11,715 nt of DNA from CAZZIZ01 sp964654535 (GTDB taxonomy: Bacteria; Bacteroidota; Bacteroidia; Chitinophagales; UBA2359). The translations under genes were made by a program, and so were the position numbers. The notes beneath the pieces are model-generated. The model worked only from the letters and a program-made list of their open reading frames with translations. It had not been told where the DNA came from and made no database searches. The first letter of the stretch is position 1. Each line of letters opens with the position of its first letter. This document shows, piece after piece, positions 1 through 6,263 of this stretch. The stretch spans positions 1 through 11,715 of the forward strand of contig CAZZIZ010000108.1 in the NCBI GenBank assembly GCA_964654535.1. The letters are read 5' to 3'.

Positions 1-2
1 AA

Positions 3-26
3 ATTGAACAATACTTCAAAATATAG
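3..26 (+). CDS. possible 3' end of an upstream gene
   Basis: The third frame is open from the window edge and reads IEQYFKI before a TAG stop at 24-26. The stop lies 20 bases before a terminator-like hairpin (46-90), which is the normal layout for the end of a gene. Seven codons are too few to name a product. The first frame is also open, to a TAA at 52-54, so the choice of frame is uncertain. Confidence 0.25.
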   Translation: MEQYFKI

Positions 27-45
27 GATATGGCATCAAACGCCA

Positions 46-90
46 GCGTCTTAAACGATTGTCTATCAATGACTTAAGCGCATTTTTTTT
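46..90 (+). terminator. rho-independent terminator of an upstream gene
   Basis: An imperfect hairpin pairs GCG (46-48) with CGC (79-81), CTTAA (50-54) with TTAAG (74-78) and ATTG (58-61) with CAAT (67-70). There is one bulged T and a 3x3 internal loop, and the apical loop is TCTAT. Eight consecutive T residues (83-90) follow directly. The lysS promoter box lies downstream at 110, so this more likely insulates lysS from an upstream transcript than attenuates lysS. Confidence 0.6.
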
Positions 91-109
91 AGAGACCAAC
101 CTTAATTCG

Positions 110-117
110 TACCTTTG
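110..117 (+). promoter_or_regulatory. lysS promoter, Bacteroidota -7 box TACCTTTG
   Basis: TACCTTTG is a perfect match to TAnnTTTG, the -7 element of the Bacteroidota primary sigma factor. It ends 24 bases before the lysS ATG at 142, so the leader would be about 20 nt. No clear -33 TTTG is visible; the expected region is a T-run. The box decides the lysS start, because an in-frame TTG at 115 lies inside it and so would not be transcribed. Confidence 0.6.
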
Positions 118-141
118 TCCTTCATTTTTAGAAAACGTATT

Positions 142-2706
142 ATGGCACATAGCGAACAAGAAATTGTGCGCCGCGAGGCCCTGAGTCAGCTAAAAGCAAT
201 GGGCGTAGAGGCTTATCCAGCGGCTGCCTTCGAGGTGAACACGACCACTGCAGATATTTTATCGAACTACGACGAAGCCAAGGGTAATTTCCAAGAGGTG
301 AAAATCGCTGGTCGATTGATGAAGAAGGGTATAATGGGCAAAGCCGCATTTGCCGAACTCCAGGACGCGCACGGAAGAATTCAAGTATACATAAGCCGCG
401 ACGAAATAGCGCCCGGCGAGGATAAAGAGTTGTACAACACGGTCTTTAAAAAACTAATGGACATTGGTGACTATGTCGGTTTGAAAGGAAAGGTGTTTTC
501 GACTCAAGTTGGTGAAACAACGATTCGGGTTTCTGAGTTAACACTGTTGAGCAAATCGCTTCGACCACTGCCGATAGTAAAAACTGATGCAGATGGTGGA
601 GTACACGATGCTTTTACCGATCCTGATCAACGCTACCGTCAACGTTACGTTGACCTAACTGTTAATCCCGACGTGCGTAACGTTTTTAAGAAGCGTGCTG
701 CTATGGTTTCTGCTATGCGCTCGTTTATGGAAGAGCGTGGTTACTTAGAAGTTGAAACGCCAGTGCTTCAACCCATTTACGGCGGCGCTTCTGCGCGTCC
801 ATTTAAAACTTTTCACAACACTTTAAATAAGGACTTCTATTTGCGTATTGCAAACGAGTTGTACTTAAAGCGTTTGATCGTTGGTGGTTATGATGGCGTG
901 TTTGAGTTTGCTAAGGATTTCCGAAATGAAGGAATGAGTCGGTTCCACAATCCGGAGTTCACAATGATGGAACTCTACGTAGCCTACAAAGACTACTACT
1001 GGATGATGGACTTCACGGAGGAGATGATTGAGAAGGTGGCTATTGCTACCAATGGCTCTGCGGAGGTGCAAGTAGGTGATAACAAAATAAGTTTCCAAAG
1101 ACCTTGGAAGCGCTATACAATGTTTGAGTCGATAAAAGAATATGCGGGTGTGGACTTAACCGGATTATCTGAAGATGATATTCGCAGCGTATGTCGTGAA
1201 CTTGGTGTCGGTGTTGACTCAAGTATGGGCAAGGGCAAATTGATCGACGAAATATTTGGTGAGAAGGTTGAGCCGAAGTTAATTCAACCAACTTTTATAA
1301 CTGACTATCCTATAGAGATGTCACCGCTGGCTAAAAAGCACAGAGACAAACCTGGTTTTGTTGAACGCTTTGAAGTAATTGTAAACGGTAAAGAGTTGTG
1401 TAACGCATTCTCTGAGTTGAACGATCCGATTGATCAGCGTGAGCGTTTTATGAAACAAGTTGAGTTGGGCAAACGCGGTGACGCCGAAGCTATGACGCTC
1501 GACGAAGATTTCTTGCGTGCATTGGAATACGGTATGCCTCCGACTTGTGGTATTGGAATTGGTATAGATCGTCTGGCGATGATAATGACCAACAGTAATT
1601 CTATTCAGGATGTTTTGTTTTTCCCTCAAATGAAAGACGAAGCGGGATCAGCTGAAGCGGGTGTTTCACCTGCTGCACCTGTGGCGGCCGCTCCTTTGAC
1701 TGCCGCGCCAGTTGCACCTGCACCCGTTGCTGCTGCGAACCCTATGATGGTTGGTGGGCCTGTGAAAGAAGTAATAAAAGAAGTTTTTGTCGAAAAGGTA
1801 GTTGAGAAAATCGTTGAGGTAGAAAAGGTTGTGGAAGTAATGGCCGCTATAGACGACGATGGTGTAGACTACAAGGCACGTACTGAAGAGTTGGAGAAAC
1901 AAGTGAAGAGCTTGGAAAGTCAGAACCGTCGCGACGCCTCTGAGTGGGATCGCAAGTGGGATACGCTTAACTCTAAAATTAAAATTGCGGAAGAAAAGAA
2001 TGTCAAGTACAAAGGCATAGAGAAAGAGAATAAGCAACTGCGCAAGGAAAAAGAAGAGGTAAAGAAAGTTGAGGTTGAGAAGATTGTTGAGGTTGAGAAA
2101 ATTGTAGAGGTAGAAGTTATTAAGGAGGTTGAGGTAAAGGTTCCAGTTCGTGTTGTGGAGATAAAAGAAGTGCCGGTAAAAGTTCCGGTGCGTGTTATAC
2201 AGCCGAAGGAAGTGAAAGTAAAGGTACCAGTACGAATTCTTGAGAAGGTTACAGTCGTAAAAGAGGTAAAGGTGCCGAGCAAGTCTAAGAAGGTTGCCGC
2301 TAAGAAATCGACGAGCAAGAAGACAAGTACGAAGAAGAAAACAACGGCTAAGAAATCTACAGCTAAGAAGAGTAGCAAGAAAGCTGCACCAAAGAAAAAG
2401 GTATCAGCTAAAAAAGTAACGAGGTCTAAGAAAGATAATTTGAAAGTGGTTGAGGGTATCGGCCCAGCTATTGAGAAGTTGTTGGTTTCAAAACGTATTG
2501 CTACTTTCAAAAAACTCGGCACAACTAAAGTGGCTGTGTTAAGAAAGATCTTGGAAAAAGCTGGTAGTCGTTATGCAATTCACGATCCAAGTACTTGGGC
2601 GCGTCAAGCCAAAATGGCGGACGCTGGAAGATGGGAAGCGCTAGAGAAGCTACAAGATGAGCTTATTGGTGGAAAGAAATCCAAGTCAAAGAAAAAGCGT
2701 CGCTAG
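142..2706 (+). CDS. lysS: lysyl-tRNA synthetase (class II) with Lys-rich, helix-hairpin-helix C-terminal extension
   Basis: This enzyme charges tRNA-Lys with lysine in the cytoplasm. Residues about 50-145 form the anticodon-binding OB fold. Class II motif 1 lies near 185-210, motif 2 (FRNEGMSRFHNPEF) at 260-273, and motif 3 (GIGIGIDRL) at 470-478. The synthetase ends at FFPQMK, residue 498, close to the family's usual length of about 500. The 854-residue protein continues in frame with an Ala/Pro linker (about 501-540), a Val/Glu/Lys repeat (550-566), a probable coiled coil (about 580-642), Val/Lys/Glu and KVPVR repeats (640-712), a stretch with 23 Lys in 51 residues (714-764), and a helix-hairpin-helix domain starting near 765 (VVEGIGPAIEKLL) that contains HDPSTWARQAK. 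The tail probably binds nucleic acid, but that is inference. The start is ATG 142, because an upstream in-frame TTG falls inside the promoter. The synthetase call is near certain; the tail's role is unknown. Confidence 0.95.
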   Translation: MAHSEQEIVRREALSQLKAMGVEAYPAAAFEVNTTTADILSNYDEAKGNFQEVKIAGRLMKKGIMGKAAFAELQDAHGRIQVYISRDEIAPGEDKELYNTVFKKLMDIGDYVGLKGKVFSTQVGETTIRVSELTLLSKSLRPLPIVKTDADGGVHDAFTDPDQRYRQRYVDLTVNPDVRNVFKKRAAMVSAMRSFMEERGYLEVETPVLQPIYGGASARPFKTFHNTLNKDFYLRIANELYLKRLIVGGYDGVFEFAKDFRNEGMSRFHNPEFTMMELYVAYKDYYWMMDFTEEMIEKVAIATNGSAEVQVGDNKISFQRPWKRYTMFESIKEYAGVDLTGLSEDDIRSVCRELGVGVDSSMGKGKLIDEIFGEKVEPKLIQPTFITDYPIEMSPLAKKHRDKPGFVERFEVIVNGKELCNAFSELNDPIDQRERFMKQVELGKRGDAEAMTLDEDFLRALEYGMPPTCGIGIGIDRLAMIMTNSNSIQDVLFFPQMKDEAGSAEAGVSPAAPVAAAPLTAAPVAPAPVAAANPMMVGGPVKEVIKEVFVEKVVEKIVEVEKVVEVMAAIDDDGVDYKARTEELEKQVKSLESQNRRDASEWDRKWDTLNSKIKIAEEKNVKYKGIEKENKQLRKEKEEVKKVEVEKIVEVEKIVEVEVIKEVEVKVPVRVVEIKEVPVKVPVRVIQPKEVKVKVPVRILEKVTVVKEVKVPSKSKKVAAKKSTSKKTSTKKKTTAKKSTAKKSSKKAAPKKKVSAKKVTRSKKDNLKVVEGIGPAIEKLLVSKRIATFKKLGTTKVAVLRKILEKAGSRYAIHDPSTWARQAKMADAGRWEALEKLQDELIGGKKSKSKKKRR
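2128..2235 (+). repeat. 42-bp in-frame tandem repeat in lysS encoding KVPVR units
   Basis: KVPVR occurs at LysS residues 666-670, 680-684 and 694-698, an exact 14-residue (42-base) period with Val, Lys and Glu between. The DNA copies differ in synonymous bases (GTTCCAGTTCGT, GTTCCGGTGCGT, GTACCAGTACGA). The repeat is therefore old or constrained at protein level rather than a recent DNA slippage product. Confidence 0.75.
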
Positions 2707-2750
2707 ATAATTTGCCTTAATTTATCTACTGGTTAATAGGCAGATATTTT

Positions 2751-3440
2751 ATGTTGGCTTTTTATATTCTCATTGCACTCGCTTTTTTCGCTAGCTGGTT
2801 TGTAGGTCAAACCCTAAAAAGAAAATACAAGAAGTATGCTCAGGTACCGCTACCGAATGGTATGTCTGGTGCAGAGGTTGCTTACAAAATGTTGAGCGAC
2901 CATGGTATACGCGACGTAAATATTCTTTCTACTGACGGTGCACTTACTGACCACTACGATCCCAGAACACAAACCATAAAACTCAGTGAATGGGTTTATT
3001 CGGAAAGGAGTGTGGCTTCTGCAGCAGTCGCTGCGCATGAAGTGGGACACGCTATACAACATGCCTCTAAGTTTCCCGCTCTAGAAATGCGCTCCAACTT
3101 GATTCCATTTGTAATGATGAGCTCGCGATTTATGGGAATTGTATTTATTGCCGGCTTGGCCTTTGCTTATTTCTCGGGTAGTACAACTTTATTGTTTATC
3201 GCCTTGTTGCTTTTTGGCATTACGACACTGTTTTCCTTGCTTACCTTGCCAGTCGAATTTAATGCATCTAAAAGGGCTTTAGCCTGGATTGAAGATGCTG
3301 GTTTGGTAGAGGGCGCAAATCACGCCATGGCGACAGATGCGCTCAGATGGGCGGCTTTGACTTACGTTGTTAAGGCTTTAAGCTCATTAGGTCAGCTTTT
3401 CATCTTTATTTGGATATTTATGGGGATGAAAAAGTCCTAA
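2751..3440 (+). CDS. membrane zinc metallopeptidase, YugP/DUF2230 family (copy 1)
   Basis: This is a predicted integral-membrane zinc protease of 229 residues, a typical length for the Zn_peptidase_2 (DUF2230, YugP-like) family. An N-terminal membrane segment (about 1-18) is followed by a basic patch (KRKYKKY). The soluble segment includes LTDHYDPRTQTIKLSEWVY and the zinc motif HEVGH (His96, Glu97, His100). Hydrophobic segments follow at about 120-138 and 144-166, then LPVEFNAS, where Glu169 is the likely third zinc ligand, and a last membrane segment near 205-226. The substrate is unknown for this family. ATG 2751 lies 44 bases after the lysS stop with no convincing terminator or promoter between, so it may be read from the lysS promoter. 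It is followed by a tandem paralogue. Confidence 0.88.
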   Translation: MLAFYILIALAFFASWFVGQTLKRKYKKYAQVPLPNGMSGAEVAYKMLSDHGIRDVNILSTDGALTDHYDPRTQTIKLSEWVYSERSVASAAVAAHEVGHAIQHASKFPALEMRSNLIPFVMMSSRFMGIVFIAGLAFAYFSGSTTLLFIALLLFGITTLFSLLTLPVEFNASKRALAWIEDAGLVEGANHAMATDALRWAALTYVVKALSSLGQLFIFIWIFMGMKKS

Positions 3441-3465
3441 AATTGAACTTTTAGGGCCTATTTTT
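3434..3465 (+). terminator. rho-independent terminator overlapping the copy 1 stop codon
   Basis: A 9-bp stem pairs 3434-3442 with 3449-3457 (core CCTAAAA with TTTTAGG, plus one G-T pair and a closing G-C). The loop is the six bases TTGAAC, and a T-run follows at 3461-3465. The TAA stop (3438-3440) lies inside the left arm. The structure separates the two metallopeptidase genes, so the second may have its own promoter. Confidence 0.65.
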
Positions 3466-3499
3466 CATTTATATACTGGATAACAAAAAGACTCTCAAA

Positions 3500-4192
3500 A
3501 TGGGAATGTATTATGTAATTATTGGACTAACGATGGGCGCAAGCTGGTTAGTCGGAAATATGCTGAAGAGAAAGTTTAAGAAATACTCTCAGGTCAGCTT
3601 AAAGAGCAATATGACTGGAAAGGAAGTTGCTGAAAAAATGCTAGCCGATGCTGGTATTACGGATGTTCAGGTAATGGCCGTTCCTGGTCAATTGACCGAT
3701 CACTATCACCCTGGTAAGAAGACCGTAAACCTAAGTGAATGGGTTCATAACGAAAGAACTGTTGCTGCCGCTGCTGTTGCTGCCCATGAGGTAGGGCACG
3801 CAGTTCAACACGCAGAATCTTATCGTTGGTTGGGAATGCGCTCTAAGCTCGTGCCTATGGTTAACCTAGGTGGTAAGCTATCGACTTTTGTCATTTTCGC
3901 TGGTGTTGGTCTAATGGCTGCACAAAGTGTGCTGGGTTCGAGCGTTGCGCTATTTGGTGCAGCACTTTTCGGATTGACTACACTATTTGCATTTGTTACG
4001 CTACCCGTTGAATTCGACGCTAGTAATAGAGCAATGGCCTATGTAACTTCTTCAGGCATCGTAACCTCTCAAGAGAGCGTTCAAGCGAAAGATGCTTTAA
4101 AATGGGCCGCAATGACCTATGTGGTTGCTGCCTTGGCCTCATTGGCTCAGCTGATGTACTGGCTTTACGTCATCTTCGGTCGAAGCAGATAA
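3500..4192 (+). CDS. membrane zinc metallopeptidase, YugP/DUF2230 family (copy 2)
   Basis: This 230-residue paralogue of the preceding gene is alignable end to end, with roughly half of positions identical by eye. It keeps HEVGH (His96, Glu97, His100), the LTDHYHPGKKTVNLSEWV segment, LPVEFDAS with Glu171 as likely third ligand, and the same arrangement of four hydrophobic segments, so both copies look catalytically intact. It differs most in the membrane segments around residues 115-155. ATG 3506 is an alternative start giving MYYVII, which may fit the hydrophobic N-terminus equally well. A terminator precedes it. The only candidate promoter is a poor match (TATACTGG at 3472-3479, 6 of 8 positions), so independent transcription is likely but unproven. 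The substrate is unknown. Confidence 0.88.
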   Translation: MGMYYVIIGLTMGASWLVGNMLKRKFKKYSQVSLKSNMTGKEVAEKMLADAGITDVQVMAVPGQLTDHYHPGKKTVNLSEWVHNERTVAAAAVAAHEVGHAVQHAESYRWLGMRSKLVPMVNLGGKLSTFVIFAGVGLMAAQSVLGSSVALFGAALFGLTTLFAFVTLPVEFDASNRAMAYVTSSGIVTSQESVQAKDALKWAAMTYVVAALASLAQLMYWLYVIFGRSR

Positions 4193-4217
4193 AATATTTA
4201 CCAAGCTACTATATAAT

Positions 4218-4245
4218 AAGCCCCGGCGTTCCGTCGGGGCTTTTT
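4218..4245 (+). terminator. strong rho-independent terminator after the metallopeptidase pair
   Basis: An eleven-pair stem runs from AAGCCCCGGCG (4218-4228) to CGTCGGGGCTT (4232-4242), with one G-T pair and the three-base loop TTC. It continues into a T-run (4241-4245) and another shortly after. This is the clearest terminator in the window and closes the unit that begins with lysS or with copy 2. Confidence 0.9.
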
Positions 4246-4298
4246 ATTTTTACGTACCCACAGAGACTTAGGTCTGCTACTCCCATTATGTGAAAAAA

Positions 4299-4306
4299 TA
4301 GCTTTG
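4299..4306 (+). promoter_or_regulatory. promoter box TAGCTTTG upstream of the TPR gene
   Basis: TAGCTTTG matches TAnnTTTG perfectly, directly after a strong terminator and 46 bases before the ATG at 4353. A second near-match, TAGGTTTA at 4321-4328 (7 of 8), sits 24 bases before the ATG, like the box of lysS, and could be the one used. Neither has an obvious -33 TTTG. Confidence 0.5.
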
Positions 4307-4352
4307 AACTGTGCTCGGTATAGGTTTATCATTGGCGCTCCTTTCAGTTTAG

Positions 4353-5468
4353 ATGTACAAAAGTTTCAAATTTATTCCTCGATCAATCGCAGCATTCATA
4401 CGGACGCTTTTGGTCTTATGCCTGTCTGGCTTCTTGTTTAGTCCAACATGCCTTGCGCAAAACGTGCAGGAGTACTTTGCGGAAAAGGCTGATAATGCCA
4501 TGGAGCAAGGCAATTATCGTGACGCCATTTTGGAATACGAAAAACTTATTGAGCAAAACCCGCAAAACCCTCAACACCTGTATAAAAAGGCGATGTGTTA
4601 TTATCGCTTAGGTGATTATAGTACGAGCATTCTTTTGGGAAACTCGTTAGTGGATCAATATCCTTTTACCGCTAAGTATTACCGACTGCTAGGAAACAGC
4701 TATGACTTGAGCGGAGACTACTTTGCCGCTTTGGATGTTTTGGAAATGGGCAACAACAACATCGAGAATACCGGCGAGCTTTACCTCGATTTAGGAATCA
4801 TAGAAATGATTCGTGGCGATAAGTTTCGAGCCATTAATTATTGGGAAAAGGGAATTGAAAAGGCCCCAAGCTTTAGCGATAACTATTACTGGGCAGCTAA
4901 GCATTATGCCAATACCAATGAAAAGGTTTGGGTTATAATTTATTCAGAACTCTTTCTCAACCTCGAGCGAAGCACTGATCGATTTAATGAAATTAGCAAC
5001 TTGCTTTACGATACGTATGTCGATGTGCTGTATGAAAATGGAGGTGACTACGAATTGTATTTGCCGAGAAGCGAACCCAACAATCTATACGACACTTATC
5101 GAGCAATTATCCAACAGGTAATCGATGAGGGTAATTTGCTTAAGCCAGTCGTAGTCAATGGCGCAACATCTGAAAGCCACTTGGGTGGCATCAGTCAGGC
5201 GCGAAAGAGATTTGTCGAAATCTGGAATGAAAGCTATAGCACTGCGGTGACTTGCCAGTTGTTTGTTTATCATAACGACATGATTCGTCGAGGTTTGTTC
5301 GATAGTTACACGCATTGGTTAATGATTAATGCCAAGCCCAAATACTTTATGTCTTGGCAAAAGTTAAACACGATGTCTTACCAAAAGTTTATAAATTGGT
5401 TTATCAGTAATAAGCTGACTATTGATCGAAACAACTACCTAGTGAGAATGCAATATGTGGCCAAATAA
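4353..5468 (+). CDS. exported TPR-repeat protein
   Basis: This is a 371-residue protein with a signal peptide: a basic start, a hydrophobic core at about 18-30, and likely cleavage after CLA at residue 35. About four TPR-like helical hairpins follow between residues 40 and 195, for example AMEQGNYRDAILEYEKLIEQNP and AMCYYRLGDYSTSILLGNSL, with the usual Gly-Asp/Asn-Tyr turn and spacing near 34. The C-terminal half (about 200-371) is rich in Tyr, Asn and Trp and I do not recognise it. TPRs bind protein partners, so a periplasmic scaffold is the likely role. Its last 14 bases overlap the next gene, an L,D-transpeptidase, which suggests translational coupling and a shared cell-wall task. The partner itself cannot be read from the sequence. 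Confidence 0.85.
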   Translation: MYKSFKFIPRSIAAFIRTLLVLCLSGFLFSPTCLAQNVQEYFAEKADNAMEQGNYRDAILEYEKLIEQNPQNPQHLYKKAMCYYRLGDYSTSILLGNSLVDQYPFTAKYYRLLGNSYDLSGDYFAALDVLEMGNNNIENTGELYLDLGIIEMIRGDKFRAINYWEKGIEKAPSFSDNYYWAAKHYANTNEKVWVIIYSELFLNLERSTDRFNEISNLLYDTYVDVLYENGGDYELYLPRSEPNNLYDTYRAIIQQVIDEGNLLKPVVVNGATSESHLGGISQARKRFVEIWNESYSTAVTCQLFVYHNDMIRRGLFDSYTHWLMINAKPKYFMSWQKLNTMSYQKFINWFISNKLTIDRNNYLVRMQYVAK

Positions 5469-6204
5469 GTCGGCAGTACTATCTCTAATAATTTTTCTCT
5501 GCACTCTTTCATTAACAAGCCAAAACTTTGTTGACCAACAACTGCGTTATAAGCGCGTAAAAAAAGCTAAGAAGGAAAAAGACTTTTCGCTGAAGCACTA
5601 TTTCGAAAGCAAGGGTTTGGAGTATGAAGTGCATAACATTTACATCCGAGCATTCAAGCAGGAAAAAGTACTGCAAGTCTGGATTCAACAACATGTAGAA
5701 GAAGACTATTTTTTGCTGAAGGAGTATTTGTTTTGTAGCAGCTCGGGGCAACTAGGTCCGAAACTAAAAGAAGGCGATGAACAAATTCCAGAAGGCTTTT
5801 ATTTTATAAATAAATTTAATCCCACGAGCGACTACTACCTTTCTCTTAAAGTAAACTACCCCAATCCTTCTGATTTAGGTCGTGCGGATCGAGCGAGACC
5901 GGGTGGAGGAATTTTCATTCACGGTAAGTGCGTTACCATAGGCTGTATTCCCATCACCGATGATGGAATTAAAGAGCTCTATTGGCTATCTGTACAAGCT
6001 TATGACAATGGGCAAAAGAATATCCCCGTACACATCTTCCCATTTAAGTACGACCACGCAAACTTCAGTACACACGAGTTTTACGACGATCCCAAGCTGC
6101 ATAAGTTCTGGGATAATCTGGAAGAAGGCTATTACTACTTTGAACGAAAGCGTCGACCACCCTTCGTGCACATAAAAAGCGATGGTACTTACGCATTCTT
6201 TTAA
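5455..6204 (+). CDS. YafK-like L,D-transpeptidase (YkuD-type fold), exported
   Basis: This 249-residue protein has an N-terminal hydrophobic signal (about 7-22) ending in LTSQ. The catalytic signature IHGKCVTIGCIPITDDGI has His156 and a likely nucleophile Cys164, matching the YafK branch of L,D-transpeptidases, where a Cys attacks peptidoglycan stem peptides. Upstream, IPEGFYFINKFNP fits the family's conserved pre-catalytic segment. Enzymes of this fold make or cut peptidoglycan crosslinks or link proteins to the wall; which applies here is not visible. ATG 5455 lies inside the end of the TPR gene (overlap ATGTGGCCAAATAA), so the two are almost certainly co-translated. The C-terminus is rich in aromatic and basic residues (EEGYYYFERKRRPPF). 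Membrane anchoring by an uncleaved signal is possible. Confidence 0.87.
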   Translation: MWPNKSAVLSLIIFLCTLSLTSQNFVDQQLRYKRVKKAKKEKDFSLKHYFESKGLEYEVHNIYIRAFKQEKVLQVWIQQHVEEDYFLLKEYLFCSSSGQLGPKLKEGDEQIPEGFYFINKFNPTSDYYLSLKVNYPNPSDLGRADRARPGGGIFIHGKCVTIGCIPITDDGIKELYWLSVQAYDNGQKNIPVHIFPFKYDHANFSTHEFYDDPKLHKFWDNLEEGYYYFERKRRPPFVHIKSDGTYAFF

Positions 6205-6224
6205 AGCGCTTATCCCTAAAAGAA
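6196..6224. repeat. perfect 8-bp inverted repeat spanning the transpeptidase stop codon
   Basis: TTCTTTTA (6196-6203) is the exact reverse complement of TAAAAGAA (6217-6224), with a 13-base spacer that begins with AAGCGCTT-type sequence. The stem is AT-rich and has no T-run after it, so it is at best a weak terminator on the + strand. It could also be an mRNA 3'-end stabilising hairpin. Confidence 0.4.
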
Positions 6225-6235
6225 CGATTATGGCG

Positions 6236-6243
6236 TACCTTCG
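6236..6243 (+). promoter_or_regulatory. candidate promoter box TACCTTCG upstream of paaN
   Basis: TACCTTCG matches 7 of 8 positions of TAnnTTTG and lies 20 bases before the ATG at 6264, in the same CGTACCTT context as the lysS promoter. A small inverted repeat, TCGATT (6241-6246) with AATCGA (6255-6260), overlaps the box and could fold at the very start of the message. Confidence 0.4.
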
Positions 6244-6263
6244 ATTAGCCTAAAAATCGACTG

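Noticed and set aside
115..141. In-frame TTG start upstream of lysS adding nine residues
   Set aside because: The TTG lies inside the TACCTTTG promoter box, so it would not be in the transcript. ATG 142 gives the usual LysRS N-terminus.
1624..1760. The Ala/Pro linker as a sequencing or assembly artefact joining two genes
   Set aside because: The reading frame, composition and codon use run smoothly from the synthetase into the linker, with no homopolymer at the junction. Rejected provisionally, because reads are not available to me.
1920..2522. A 200-residue minus-strand frame opposite the lysS tail, rich in Thr, Phe and Ser
   Set aside because: It is the mirror of the Lys/Glu/Val-rich repeat (AAG and GAG read as CTT and CTC). 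It has no promoter and no recognisable protein.
2707..2750. Terminator or promoter between lysS and the first metallopeptidase
   Set aside because: The only pairing is TGCC with GGCA across a loop of more than 20 bases. TAATTTG at 2708 is one base short of TAnnTTTG, so neither is supportable.
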